From assembly GCF_003130795.1 (NCBI RefSeq), contig NZ_CP029354.1, positions 186,001 to 250,000 of the forward strand: a stretch of 64,000 nucleotides of DNA, given 5' to 3'. Numbering within the stretch: the first letter of the stretch is position 1; the number at the start of each line of letters is the position of its first letter. Positions 26,275 through 34,697 of this stretch are shown here, piece by piece. Position numbers and translations under genes: made by a program. The DNA is from Azospirillum thermophilum. GTDB taxonomy: Bacteria; Pseudomonadota; Alphaproteobacteria; Azospirillales; Azospirillaceae. The notes under the pieces were generated by a model that was given only the letters and a program-made list of their open reading frames with translations, did no database searches and had not been told where the DNA came from.

Positions 26275-27366
26275 GTGGCGGACGAGCAGGACAACGAGCA
26301 GAAGACAGAAGAGCCGACGGAAAAACGCCTGCGCGACGCGCTGGAGAAGGGCGACGTCCCGCGGGCACGCGACGTCGGGCTGCTGGCCGGCATGGCGGCG
26401 GCCTGGCTGATCGTCGCGGCCGGGGCGCCGCGCACCGCGTCCGGCGTGGCGGAGGTGCTGCTGCCGCTGATCGAGAACCCGGACGACTTCCGCCTGGACG
26501 GCAGCGCCTACGACGTGCTGCACGGCCTGAGCTGGGTGATCGGCGGGATCGGGGTGGCGATGCTGCCGGTGCTGGGCATCCTGCTGGCCGGGGCGGCGGC
26601 CTCGGCGCTCGGCCAGGGGCCGCTGGTCTCGACCACCGAGCGCATCCGGCCCAAGCTGTCGAACATCTCGCTGCGCAGCGGGTGGCGCCGCATCTTCTCG
26701 CGGACGGCCCTGATCGAGTTCTGCAAGAGCCTCGCCAAGCTGACGGCCATCGCCGGCGCCGTCTGGTTCGCGGTGGCGCCCTACATAAGATGGACGGAGG
26801 GAATCGTGGGCATGGATGTCGCAGCGCTGCCCAACCTGTTGCGGGACCTGACGCTGCGCCTGCTGCTGGCGGTCCTGCTCGCGACGGTTCTGATGGCGGC
26901 CGTGGACGTGCTGTGGAACCGGCTGGAATGGCGCAAGCGCCTGCGCATGACCTTCCAGGAGCTCAAGGACGAGTACAAGCAGACCGAGGGCGACCCGCAC
27001 CTGAAGGCCCGCCTGCGCGAGATCAGGCGCGACCGCTCCAGGCGGCGCATGATGGCCGCCGTGCCGCGGGCGACCGTGGTCATCGCCAACCCCACCCACT
27101 TCGCCGTGGCGCTGGAATATGACCGGTCCCGCATGCCGGCGCCGATCTGCCTCGCCAAGGGGGCGGATCTCGTCGCGCTGCGCATCCGCACCATCGCCGA
27201 GGAGAACGGCGTGCCGGTGATCGAGAACCCGCCGCTGGCCCGTGCCCTCTACGCCTCCGCCGAGATCGACAAGCTGATCCCGCTGCAGCACTACCAGGCG
27301 GTGGCCGAGGTCATGATGTATGTGCTGCGCCTGAAGGGCGGGACCGCGCGGCGGACCGGCTCGTGA
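26275..27366 (+). CDS. flhB: flagellar export switch protein FlhB
   Basis: A 363-residue protein with four membrane spans (about 35-60, 90-115, 145-165, 185-210) and a cytoplasmic C-domain. The autocleavage site NPTH is at 272-275 (VIANPTHFAVALEY). The N-terminus EKTEEPTEKRLRDALEKGDVP-type motif is intact apart from minor changes. It starts with GTG at 26275, preceded by GAGGAGAC. FlhB switches export from rod/hook to filament substrates with FliK. It closes the flgB operon. Confidence 0.96.
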   Translation: MADEQDNEQKTEEPTEKRLRDALEKGDVPRARDVGLLAGMAAAWLIVAAGAPRTASGVAEVLLPLIENPDDFRLDGSAYDVLHGLSWVIGGIGVAMLPVLGILLAGAAASALGQGPLVSTTERIRPKLSNISLRSGWRRIFSRTALIEFCKSLAKLTAIAGAVWFAVAPYIRWTEGIVGMDVAALPNLLRDLTLRLLLAVLLATVLMAAVDVLWNRLEWRKRLRMTFQELKDEYKQTEGDPHLKARLREIRRDRSRRRMMAAVPRATVVIANPTHFAVALEYDRSRMPAPICLAKGADLVALRIRTIAEENGVPVIENPPLARALYASAEIDKLIPLQHYQAVAEVMMYVLRLKGGTARRTGS

Positions 27367-27375
27367 CGCGGCGCC

Positions 27376-28032
27376 TCAGCGCGCCACGTACCAGTCCGTC
27401 CGGTGGTTGAAGGCGACGAAGGCGTTCAGCACCGCCGCTCCCAGCATGGAGGCGAGCAGCGCCTTGCCGTCGATCACGAAGAGGGCGCCGGCGAAGATCA
27501 GCACGTCGATCATCGCCTGCAGCCAGCCGGCGCGGAAGCCGGTCTTCTCCTGGATATAGTAGGCCAGGATGCCGACGCCGCCACCGCTGGAGCCGTGGCG
27601 GAACAGCCCGATGACGCCGATGCCGATGCAGAAGCCCGCCAGCACCGCCGCCACATGCGGCTGGATCACGCTGTAGCTCAGCACCAGGGGCAGGGCGCTG
27701 GTCAGCAGCGAGACGCCCGTCACCGCGATCAGCGAGCGGATGGTGAAGCGCCAGCCGATGCGGGCGGCCGCCAGGGCGTAGAAGGGCAGGTTCACCAGCA
27801 GGAACACCAGCCCGAAATTGGCCCCCGTGGCATAGGAGATCAGGAAGGCCAATCCCGCCGCCTGCCCGGTGATCAGGCCCGCGGCATGCAGCAGCGAGAT
27901 CCCGAAGGCGGTCATGATGATGCCGAAAAGCTGCCCCTGCGCATTGTCGAACGCGCTGTGGGAGGCGGCTTTCCGCACATTTATTGCCATGGCCGAGTTG
28001 TCAGGAGAAGTCGCAAGAGTTCCTTCAGGCAT
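27376..28032 (-). CDS. YitT-like (DUF161) membrane protein
   Basis: An inner-membrane protein of about 218 residues with five hydrophobic segments, including LFGIIMTAFGISLLHAAGL, FLISYATGANFGLVFLLVNL and the motif RHGSSGGGVGILAYYIQEKTG, matching the YitT family (GGTDIIA-like loop). The function of the family is unknown. The ATG at 28032 is chosen because GGAAGG lies 8 nt upstream; a GTG at 28053 or ATG at 27990 are alternatives. It is convergent with flhB (9-bp gap) and starts a set of non-flagellar genes inside the cluster. Confidence 0.8.
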   Translation of the reverse strand: MPEGTLATSPDNSAMAINVRKAASHSAFDNAQGQLFGIIMTAFGISLLHAAGLITGQAAGLAFLISYATGANFGLVFLLVNLPFYALAAARIGWRFTIRSLIAVTGVSLLTSALPLVLSYSVIQPHVAAVLAGFCIGIGVIGLFRHGSSGGGVGILAYYIQEKTGFRAGWLQAMIDVLIFAGALFVIDGKALLASMLGAAVLNAFVAFNHRTDWYVAR

Positions 28033-28100
28033 TCCCGGCACCTTCCAAAGCACTCACCTCTGCGAAGACTAGCATCGTTGCTCCAGCCGTGCATCGGTTA

Positions 28101-28115
28101 TGTTGCAACGCAACA
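28101..28115. repeat. 15-bp inverted repeat in a divergent spacer
   Basis: TGTTGC-AAC-GCAACA is a perfect short palindrome between the divergent YitT-like gene and the unknown gene at 28274. Its size and placement suit a dimeric repressor site. No specific regulator is implied. Confidence 0.35.
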
Positions 28116-28273
28116 GAAGTGCGTGCTATCAACTGTCAGTCGTTTTAATAATGGCCGTGAAGCGGATGGGGCGGTGCTTGCCGTGGAAAAGCGCCGGCGG
28201 CGCCCGCTCTTAATCCCTTCTCAACGGGTTGCACATAAGGTGCATGGGTGGAAAACCGGTGCGCACCAAGGCG

Positions 28274-28812
28274 ATGAGCAACCCCGACGACCTGTTCGAG
28301 ATGTACCGCACCGATCGCGGCCGGGGGCGGCGCTGAAGACCGATGCGCTCGCCGCCGCGCTGGCCGACAATGTGCGCCGCACCTTCGCCACCATGGACCG
28401 GCTGGTGGGGGAGGTCGGACAGGCGCTCGCCCAGGCGCGCTTTTCCATCAAGCTGGCGACGGCCGTGGTCGACCGCAGCAGCTATGTCCGGCTCGACCGC
28501 ACCTCCGAGAACTTCCGCGATTACCTGAAGCTGTGGAGCCACCGCCGGGCGGAGAGCGGCAGCGGCGGCATGCACTGGGAAGCCGCCATCACCGTCACCG
28601 ACCACTGGCGCCAAAGCGCCGAGATCGGGCTGGGCGTCGCCATCGAATGGCCGAACGGCGAGGGTGGCGACCTCGCCTTCGTCGAGTTCTGGACCAACGG
28701 CCAGGGCATGACCCTGCCGGGGGAGGAGCGCAACTTCCAGCGCGCGCTCGTCTCCTCGATCGTCCGTCTGGAGGAGGCCGGCACCGTCAAGTCGGCCAAG
28801 CCGCGGGCATAG
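28274..28812 (+). CDS. uncharacterised small protein, apparent -1 frameshift
   Basis: ATG 28274 opens a frame reading SNPDDLFEMYRTDRG that hits a stop at 28334 or so. A second frame continues with LKTDALAAALADNVRRTFAT and ends at TAG 28810-28812. Joining them near 28321-28327 needs one extra base: GGCCGGGGGCGG would be GGCCCGGGGGCGG. The restored product is about 179 residues, soluble, with VDRSSYVRLDRTSENFRDYLK and a later ITVTDHWRQSAEIGLGVAIEW. No family recognised. It is divergent from the YitT-like gene and convergent with the MFS gene. The alternative is a shorter protein from an internal start. Confidence 0.6.
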
Positions 28813-28844
28813 CCTGCGGACATGGCTCGCGGCGGGGCGCCCGG

Positions 28845-29990
28845 TTACGGCGCCGCCGGCACCGGCGCCTTGCGCCGCGCCATCACCACCGACAGCAGGA
28901 AGGCCGCGCAGGCCGTCGCCGCGAAGAAGGCGAGGCCGTGGAAGCTCATCTCCATGGCGGCACCCGCCGCCACCGGGCCGACCAGCGCGCCGACACCCCA
29001 CATCAGCCCCATCACGGCATAGATGCCGATCAGCTCGGACCCGGCGAAGCGGCTGCCCACCACCGTCAGCATGATGGTGTAGATGCCGACGAAGGCGCCG
29101 CCCCAGACGAACAGCAGGGCGTAGGTGGCGATCTCGTTCTTCAGCGCGACCGGCCAGACCAGGGCGCCCAGCGCCGACAGGGCGGCCAGCGCGCCGACCA
29201 GCGCGATGCGGTCCATCTTGTCGCCGAGCCAGCCGATGGGAAGCTGCAGCAGGATCGCGCCGATCATCATGCAGGACATCAGCCGCGTGGCGCTGTCCTC
29301 CGGCCAGCCGAGATTGACGGCGTAGATCGCCAGGAAGGACAGGCCGGCGGTCTCGATCGCCGCGTTCAGCACCGTTGCCGACATGGCGACGGGGGCGAGT
29401 TGCATGAAGCGCAGCGGGCTGCCGGCCGCCGGCTTCTCGAACTCCGGCGCCACCACCTTCGGCGAGGCGATGAAGGCCGCCGCGGCCAGCGTGATGGCGG
29501 AGCCTAGGAGATAGGGGGTGTAACCGGTCGAGCCGATCACCGACAGGATCAGCGGCCCGACCGCGAAGCCCACCGACAGGGCGGCCGTGTAGGCGGCCAT
29601 CGACCGGGCGCGGGTGTCCTCGGTGCTCAGGCTGTTCGTCCAGGTCTCGGACAGCACGAACAGGATCTCCGACGAGGTGCCGAGCAGGAAGCGCAGCGGG
29701 AACCACAGCCACAGGAAGGGCGCCGCCGGGAAGGCGGCCAGGACCAGCGCCGCCAGCACCAGCGCCAGGATCACCAGACGCCGCATGCCGACCCGCGCGA
29801 CGATGCGCGGCAGCACCATCGCGGTGGCGAGGACGCCCACCGCGTGCATCGCGACATTCGCGCCGATCATCGTCTCGCTCAGTCCCCGCGCCACGAGGTC
29901 GAGCGCGATGAGGGCGGCGCTGAGGCTGTAGGTGAGGCCGAACATCATGGCGATCAGGATGACGGCGCCGCGCGAGAACAGGGTCGGCAT
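28845..29990 (-). CDS. MFS transporter
   Basis: A 381-residue inner-membrane transporter with about 12 hydrophobic segments. It has the MFS signature loop between spans 2 and 3 (LPRIVARVGMRRLVILALVL) and its echo between spans 8 and 9 (IGWLGDKMDRIALVGAL). LSETWTNSLSTEDTRARSMA in span 4-5 resembles the YcaD/sugar-efflux-like branch. The ATG at 29990 is chosen because the upstream frame is Arg/Pro noise that overlaps the next gene. The substrate is unknown. It follows the HdeD-like gene by 59 bp in the same direction. Confidence 0.85.
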   Translation of the reverse strand: MPTLFSRGAVILIAMMFGLTYSLSAALIALDLVARGLSETMIGANVAMHAVGVLATAMVLPRIVARVGMRRLVILALVLAALVLAAFPAAPFLWLWFPLRFLLGTSSEILFVLSETWTNSLSTEDTRARSMAAYTAALSVGFAVGPLILSVIGSTGYTPYLLGSAITLAAAAFIASPKVVAPEFEKPAAGSPLRFMQLAPVAMSATVLNAAIETAGLSFLAIYAVNLGWPEDSATRLMSCMMIGAILLQLPIGWLGDKMDRIALVGALAALSALGALVWPVALKNEIATYALLFVWGGAFVGIYTIMLTVVGSRFAGSELIGIYAVMGLMWGVGALVGPVAAGAAMEMSFHGLAFFAATACAAFLLSVVMARRKAPVPAAP

Positions 29991-30049
29991 GGGGCGGTCC
30001 GGTATGGTGGCGGGGAAGGGAGGCGCAGGCGCAGGCGGGGTCGGGCCGG

Positions 30050-31387
30050 TCACAGGCCGGCCGCTTCGGCCTGCCGGCCCTCGTCCGGGGACAGGCGCTT
30101 CAGGAAGCCGCGCAGCCGCTGCAGCCAGGACAGTTGCCGGCCGTCGACCAGGCGCGACAGCGTGCGGGCGTAGTCCAGAACCAGCCCGGGGGTCCAGGTG
30201 GAGGACACCGCCCGGCCGCGGAGCAGCGCCGCGGTCCAGACATCCGGGTTCACCATCAGGCGCAGGAGGTCGAGCCAGGGCGTGCGGCTCGCCAGCGATC
30301 CCTCCAGCGCCGCTTCGAGCGCCGCGGCGACGGCGACCGAGCAGTTGCGGTTGGTCAGGTTGTAGGTGTCGTCCTGCCGGTAGCCGGCCCAGAAGACCCG
30401 CAGCCGGCGGGTGCTGAAGTTGCGGAACTCGACATGCGCGTCGGCCGGCCGCCACCAGTCGGACTCATGCTCGTAGGAGGGCTGGAAGCGTCCTGCGGTG
30501 TCGTTGTCGGCGGTGCCGCGCAGCGCCCCGATGAAGGCGGCGGAGGAGCGGTCCAGCTCGACGGCCGGGTAATGGCTGATGTAGACGTGCGGCTGGAACT
30601 CCAGCGCCGCGTGGCCGGTCGAGATCACGCCGTTGCGGTCCACCGCCGCGACGTAGCGGTCGATCAGCGGGCGGCGCCCCACCCCGTCCCCGGCGCCCGT
30701 CGGGGTCCAGACATGGACGGTCATCGGCGGCCGGTCGGGTGCCGGCGGCGCCTCGTCCCCCACCAGGACGGGCGCATGCTCGTACCAGCCGCGGCCGGTG
30801 AAGACCGGCAGGGCGAGGATGGCGACCTCGCTTTCCAGCGTCCGGAACATCAGCCCGAAGCGGAAGAGCTGCCATCCCATCAGGGCGATCAGCAGGCTGA
30901 CGCAGAAGGGAATGCTGCGGTCATGCGGTAGCGGCCAGTCGGACAGGATCAGCAGCGTGACCACCAGCTCCACCATGCCGATCGCGATGGTGCCGCGCCA
31001 GCCGCGGAACCGCACCAGCAGCGCCATGCCGATCCGCGTCAGACCGTCGACGGCGAAGGCCAGGGCGAACAGCGCCGCCACGGCGATCTGGGTCCACAGC
31101 AGGGAGATCAGGATCAGGACGCCGAGCAGCGTCAATCCGGCCCCGCGCAGAAGGACCGGGTTGCCGGTGCCGTGAGTCTCCTCCGACAGAAAAACCAGAA
31201 TAGAGAGCAGTCCGTTCAGGAAAAAGATCAGGCCCATCGCTTCGTACGCGGCGATGGTCATGCCATCCGCCAGGACGAACAGTGCCAGCGGCAGGACGAT
31301 CAGCGCAGCCCCGACGGCCGAAACGGCGTACCATCGCTCCCGGAACGCCCCCGGACCGATGAGCATGAACGCCAACTGGAGCATCAT
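30050..31387 (-). CDS. HdeD-like membrane domain fused to a His/Cys domain (possible NlpC/P60- or DUF4105-like)
   Basis: A 445-residue protein. Residues 1-190 carry about six spans and resemble HdeD/DUF308 (YEAMGLIFFLNGLLSILVFL, FALAFAVDGLTRIGMALLVR). The C-terminal part, after about 200, is soluble and contains GHAALEFQPHVYISHYP with H259 and, 90 residues on, YNLTNRNCSVAVAAALE with C349. The order G-H-x-(A/S)-L ... Y-I-S-x-(W/Y)-P ... N-C-(S/T) is seen in permuted papain-like (NlpC/P60) and DUF4105 proteins. If so, it is a membrane-tethered peptidase or amidase. ATG 31387 follows GAGGG. I do not know a characterised protein with this fusion. Confidence 0.65.
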   Translation of the reverse strand: MMLQLAFMLIGPGAFRERWYAVSAVGAALIVLPLALFVLADGMTIAAYEAMGLIFFLNGLLSILVFLSEETHGTGNPVLLRGAGLTLLGVLILISLLWTQIAVAALFALAFAVDGLTRIGMALLVRFRGWRGTIAIGMVELVVTLLILSDWPLPHDRSIPFCVSLLIALMGWQLFRFGLMFRTLESEVAILALPVFTGRGWYEHAPVLVGDEAPPAPDRPPMTVHVWTPTGAGDGVGRRPLIDRYVAAVDRNGVISTGHAALEFQPHVYISHYPAVELDRSSAAFIGALRGTADNDTAGRFQPSYEHESDWWRPADAHVEFRNFSTRRLRVFWAGYRQDDTYNLTNRNCSVAVAAALEAALEGSLASRTPWLDLLRLMVNPDVWTAALLRGRAVSSTWTPGLVLDYARTLSRLVDGRQLSWLQRLRGFLKRLSPDEGRQAEAAGL

Positions 31388-31479
31388 TACCCTCTTCGAT
31401 AACTTTATTTCAATTATATACGAATCGTCTCGGGACGGAAACCTTCGTGGTAACCCGAACATCCGGGATGAGCATGCAG

Positions 31480-31511
31480 AAAGGCCCGGATGCAATCGCA
31501 CCCGGGCCTTT
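31480..31511 (-). terminator. terminator of the flgE operon
   Basis: AAAGGCCCGGATGC (31480-31493) and GCACCCGGGCCTTT (31498-31511) form a 14-bp stem with one A-C mismatch and an AATC loop. On the leftward strand it ends in TTTC; on the rightward strand it ends in TTTT. It lies 44 bp after the flgN-like stop, so it ends the flgE operon. Confidence 0.75.
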
Positions 31512-31555
31512 TCGATCCCTCCGCAGCCGGCGGGTGCCGGCCCGCCATCCTGTCT

Positions 31556-32080
31556 TCAAAGCTCGGCGTTGAGCCCGGATGCGGAAAGCTCCACCGGCCG
31601 CACCGCGTGGCCGGTCGGGGCGTAGAGCCCGTCGCTGGCCGACTTTTCGAGGGCGGTCAGGATGCTGCGGTTGATGGTCAGCACCGCCTTGCGCATGGCG
31701 ACGAGGCCGGACGCGTTGTCGCTCACCGCCCGGTCCAGCCGCTCGATCCGCTCCAGCACGATGGCGCGCAGATCGTCGTTCAGCCGGGTATCCTCCTGCT
31801 GCAGCCGGCCGATCAGCCCTTCCAGCCGCTCCGCCATCGCCTGCTTGCGCTGCGAGAAGCCGTCCAGCCCGCCGAGGCTGCCGGCGGCGAGGGCACCGGT
31901 CTCCTCCTCCAGCAGGCGGGTCAGTTCGTCCACCGCATCCATGAACTCGACCATGATGGCGGCGGTGGCGCCGTCGACCGCCAGCGGCGCCTCGGGCTCG
32001 GGGGCGGCGGCCTCGACCGGGGCCTCGGGCTTCTCCTCCGGCCGGAACTCCCGGATCAGGTCCTTGAAGCTGAGCTTCAT
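31556..32080 (-). CDS. flgN: FlgN-like hook-filament junction chaperone
   Basis: A 174-residue helical protein. After a Pro/Glu/Ala-rich N-terminus (12-40) come long helices: AIMVEFMDAVDELTRLLEEE, then FSQRKQAMAERLEGLIGRLQ and LVAMRKAVLTINRSILTALE. The pattern E(E/T)..AL..G....L......K..L...L matches FlgN, the export chaperone for FlgK and FlgL. It is last in the flgE-K-L-I-J operon and overlaps flgJ by 4 bp (ATGA). FlgN sequences are poorly conserved, so position carries much of the weight. Confidence 0.75.
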   Translation of the reverse strand: MKLSFKDLIREFRPEEKPEAPVEAAAPEPEAPLAVDGATAAIMVEFMDAVDELTRLLEEETGALAAGSLGGLDGFSQRKQAMAERLEGLIGRLQQEDTRLNDDLRAIVLERIERLDRAVSDNASGLVAMRKAVLTINRSILTALEKSASDGLYAPTGHAVRPVELSASGLNAEL

Positions 32081-32412
32081 CGCACGGTTCCTTCCGCCTG
32101 TTGGCCATAAAGACGCGCGACGTCCGCCTGCACCATCCTGCCGATGCCGAGGCTTCCGGCCGCGGCGATCGCCTTGCCGTATTCCTGGAGCATGAAGCCG
32201 CGCCAGGTCTTTTCCGCCTGCCCGCCGCCGAACGCCCCGCCGGTGGAGATTCCGGCGAACATGCTGTCCAGCATCTGGCCGACCATCATCGCCTCGAACT
32301 CCTGCGCGACGCGCTGCACCGGGTCGGCGGGCCTGCCGGCCACGCCGCGGTCCGGTACGGTCCGCGCGGCGGTCGCCGTGGCGGGGATCGGGGGAAGGGC
32401 ACTCACGTCCAT
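32077..32412 (-). CDS. flgJ: rod-binding protein FlgJ, single domain
   Basis: A 111-residue protein with only the rod-binding domain: QEFEAMMVGQMLDSMFAGIS then the FMLQEYGKAIAAAGSLGIGRMV helix (consensus Y..E.....A...G.GIA..L). There is no C-terminal glucosaminidase domain as in enteric FlgJ; peptidoglycan opening is probably done by the transglycosylase at 22461. This single-domain form is usual in alphaproteobacteria. It is coupled to the flgN-like gene by a 4-bp overlap. Confidence 0.9.
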   Translation of the reverse strand: MDVSALPPIPATATAARTVPDRGVAGRPADPVQRVAQEFEAMMVGQMLDSMFAGISTGGAFGGGQAEKTWRGFMLQEYGKAIAAAGSLGIGRMVQADVARLYGQQAEGTVR

Positions 32413-32431
32413 GGGGTCCTCGACCGGTCCG

Positions 32432-33565
32432 TCAGATGATTTCGAGATCGGCGTGCAGCGCGCCGGCCGCCTTGATCGCCTGGAGGATGGAGACCATGTC
32501 GCGCGGTCCCACGCCCAGCGCGTTCAGCCCGTTGACCAGCTGCTGCAGGCTGACATTGCCGCCCAGCGTGACGAACTGGCGCCCGTTGCCCTCCTGCACC
32601 TGCACGTCGGTGCGCGGCACGACCACCGTCTGGCCGTTGGAGAAGGGTTGCGGCTGCGAGACCTGCGGCGTCTCGACGACGCGGACCGTCAGGTTGCCCT
32701 GGGTGATCGCGACGCGGCTGACGCGCACGTCGTCGCCGATGACGATGGTGCCGCTGCGCTCGTCCACCACCACGCGGGCGATGCCGTCCGGCCGGACCGA
32801 GAGCTGCTCGACCTCGCCGATCAGGCGGGCGACGGCGCCGTGGAACTGCGGCGGGATGCGGACGTCGACCGTCGTGGAGTCCAGCACCCGGGCGCTGCCG
32901 CCGCCGAGCCGGGCGTTCACCGCGTCGGCGATCCGGTTGGCGGTGGTGAAGTCCGGGTTGCGCAACGCCATGCGCACGGCGCCGATATCGTCCAGGGCGA
33001 ATTTCAGCTCGCGCTCCACGATGGCGCCGTTGGCGATGCGGGCGCTGGTCGGCACGCCCTTGGTGACGGAAGCCGCGGCGCCGGCGGCGGAGAAGCCGCT
33101 GACCGACAGCGACCCCTGCGCCACCGCATAGGCTTGTCCGTCCGCACCCAGCAGCGGCGTGACCAGCAGCGTGCCGCCGAGCAGGCTGGTGGCGTCGCCG
33201 AGCGCCGAGACGGTCACGTCGATCGTCGTGCCCTGGCGGCTGAAGGGCGGCAGGGTGGCGGTCACCATCACCGCCGCGGCGTTGCGGGTGCGCAGCACCT
33301 CGTCGCGGGTGTTGATGCCCAGCCGCTCCAGCATGCCCTTCAGGCTCTGCTCGGTGAAGGGCGTGTTGATCAGCCGGTCGCCGGTGCCGTTCAGGCCGAC
33401 GACCAGACCGTAGCCGATGAGCTGGTTGCGGCGGACGCCGTCGAAGGTGACGAGATCCTTCACCCGCGTCTGCGCCGCGGACGGAACGGCGCCGGCCAGC
33501 AGGGCGAGCAGCAGGACGGCCGCGGCAAGCACGGCGCGAACGGGGCTGAGGATCGACACGGGCAT
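32432..33565 (-). CDS. flgI: flagellar P-ring protein FlgI
   Basis: A 377-residue periplasmic protein. Signal peptide about 1-31 ending SAAQT. Then RVKDLVTFDGVRRNQLIGYG and VVGLNGTGD, the hallmark start of FlgI, MLERLGI, and the C-terminal NGLNALGVGPRDMVSILQAI then KAAGALHADLEII. It polymerises around the rod in the peptidoglycan layer. The presence of P and L rings (flgH at 45039) shows a Gram-negative external flagellum. It is 19 bp before flgJ. Confidence 0.96.
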   Translation of the reverse strand: MPVSILSPVRAVLAAAVLLLALLAGAVPSAAQTRVKDLVTFDGVRRNQLIGYGLVVGLNGTGDRLINTPFTEQSLKGMLERLGINTRDEVLRTRNAAAVMVTATLPPFSRQGTTIDVTVSALGDATSLLGGTLLVTPLLGADGQAYAVAQGSLSVSGFSAAGAAASVTKGVPTSARIANGAIVERELKFALDDIGAVRMALRNPDFTTANRIADAVNARLGGGSARVLDSTTVDVRIPPQFHGAVARLIGEVEQLSVRPDGIARVVVDERSGTIVIGDDVRVSRVAITQGNLTVRVVETPQVSQPQPFSNGQTVVVPRTDVQVQEGNGRQFVTLGGNVSLQQLVNGLNALGVGPRDMVSILQAIKAAGALHADLEII

Positions 33566-33589
33566 TCGTCCGCCGCCTAATGGTTGCAG

Positions 33590-34693
33590 TCAGAGGTAGT
33601 TGGACAGGCGCATCTTGGCGATCCTGGCCGTGGCCGAGGAAGCCGCCTCGATCTGCACCTCGAGCTGGTTCAGCCGCACGCTCGCCTCTTCCGGCGGAAC
33701 CTCTTCCAGGCTGTTGATCTGCTCGGAGAGGACCTTCTGCCGGGTCTTGTGGCTTTCGATCGACTCGTCGAGCTGATGGCGGTAGATGCCGAGCTGCGAG
33801 GTGACGTTGCGGATGTTGTCGAGGCCGCCCGACATCTTGGACACCGCGGTCTCGATGTAGGGCTTGTAGGCGTCGAGCTCCATCTTGCTGGTGTCGACGG
33901 TCGCCAGCATGTACAGCCCCTGCATCAGGTCGCGGAAGGGCTTGTCGTTGGCCTGGATGCCGTAGGGCAGCTCCACCGCGTCGGCCGGCCGGCCGGTGAC
34001 GCGCGGGGTGTCGGCGCCGCCGGGCTGCTTGGCGGTGGCACCGAGGTAGAAGCCGCCCTCATAGGTCTGGGTCAGCGGCGCCGGCGCCGGAAGGGCCGGG
34101 TCGCGGACGTCGAACAGGTCGTTGAGGGTCGACACCACCGCCGCGGTCTGCGCCGCCGTGGTCGGCACGCTGCTGCCGCCGGTGGCCGCCGTGATGGCGT
34201 CGGCGACGATCTTCAGCGGGGAGGGCAGGCCCGACCCGTCGCCCTGGACCGCGCGCATCGGAGGCGACTTCACCTCCACGCCGCCGAACAGATAGCCGTT
34301 GCCGGTGGAGGCGTTGAGCAGGCCGACGATCTGTTCGAGCACGCCGCGCGCGCGGACCTGGAGCGACGAGCCGGTCGGTCCGGGCTGCCCGAGCCCGGTG
34401 GAGGCCGCCGCCAGGACGTCCTTGCCGGCGTCCAGGATGTTGTTCAGCGCACTGTCCATGGTGTCCATGCGACCCTTGAGCAGCGAACCGCCTTTCACGA
34501 ACTGGTCGGCCTCGTCGTACAGGTTGCGCAGGCCGATGGCATAGCCCGTCCGCGCACCCAGCGCCTGGGCCATGTCGTAATGCTTGCCGCTGGCGATCTC
34601 GTCGTTGGTGCGCAGCTGCTCGAGCTGCATTTCGCCGAGCGAGGTCATCAGCCGCCGGCTCATCCCGACGGTGGATACGGAGTTGTACAGCAT
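33590..34693 (-). CDS. flgL: hook-filament junction protein FlgL (HAP3)
   Basis: A 367-residue export substrate. The N-terminal flagellin-like helix reads NSVSTVGMSRRLMTSLGEMQ, with LRTNDEIASGKHYD. There is a C-terminal helix ending ASSATARIAKMRLSNYL. The central domain is variable. It follows flgK by 4 bp in the operon. The flgN-like chaperone gene in the same operon would service it. Confidence 0.88.
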   Translation of the reverse strand: MLYNSVSTVGMSRRLMTSLGEMQLEQLRTNDEIASGKHYDMAQALGARTGYAIGLRNLYDEADQFVKGGSLLKGRMDTMDSALNNILDAGKDVLAAASTGLGQPGPTGSSLQVRARGVLEQIVGLLNASTGNGYLFGGVEVKSPPMRAVQGDGSGLPSPLKIVADAITAATGGSSVPTTAAQTAAVVSTLNDLFDVRDPALPAPAPLTQTYEGGFYLGATAKQPGGADTPRVTGRPADAVELPYGIQANDKPFRDLMQGLYMLATVDTSKMELDAYKPYIETAVSKMSGGLDNIRNVTSQLGIYRHQLDESIESHKTRQKVLSEQINSLEEVPPEEASVRLNQLEVQIEAASSATARIAKMRLSNYL

Positions 34694-34697
34694 GGCG

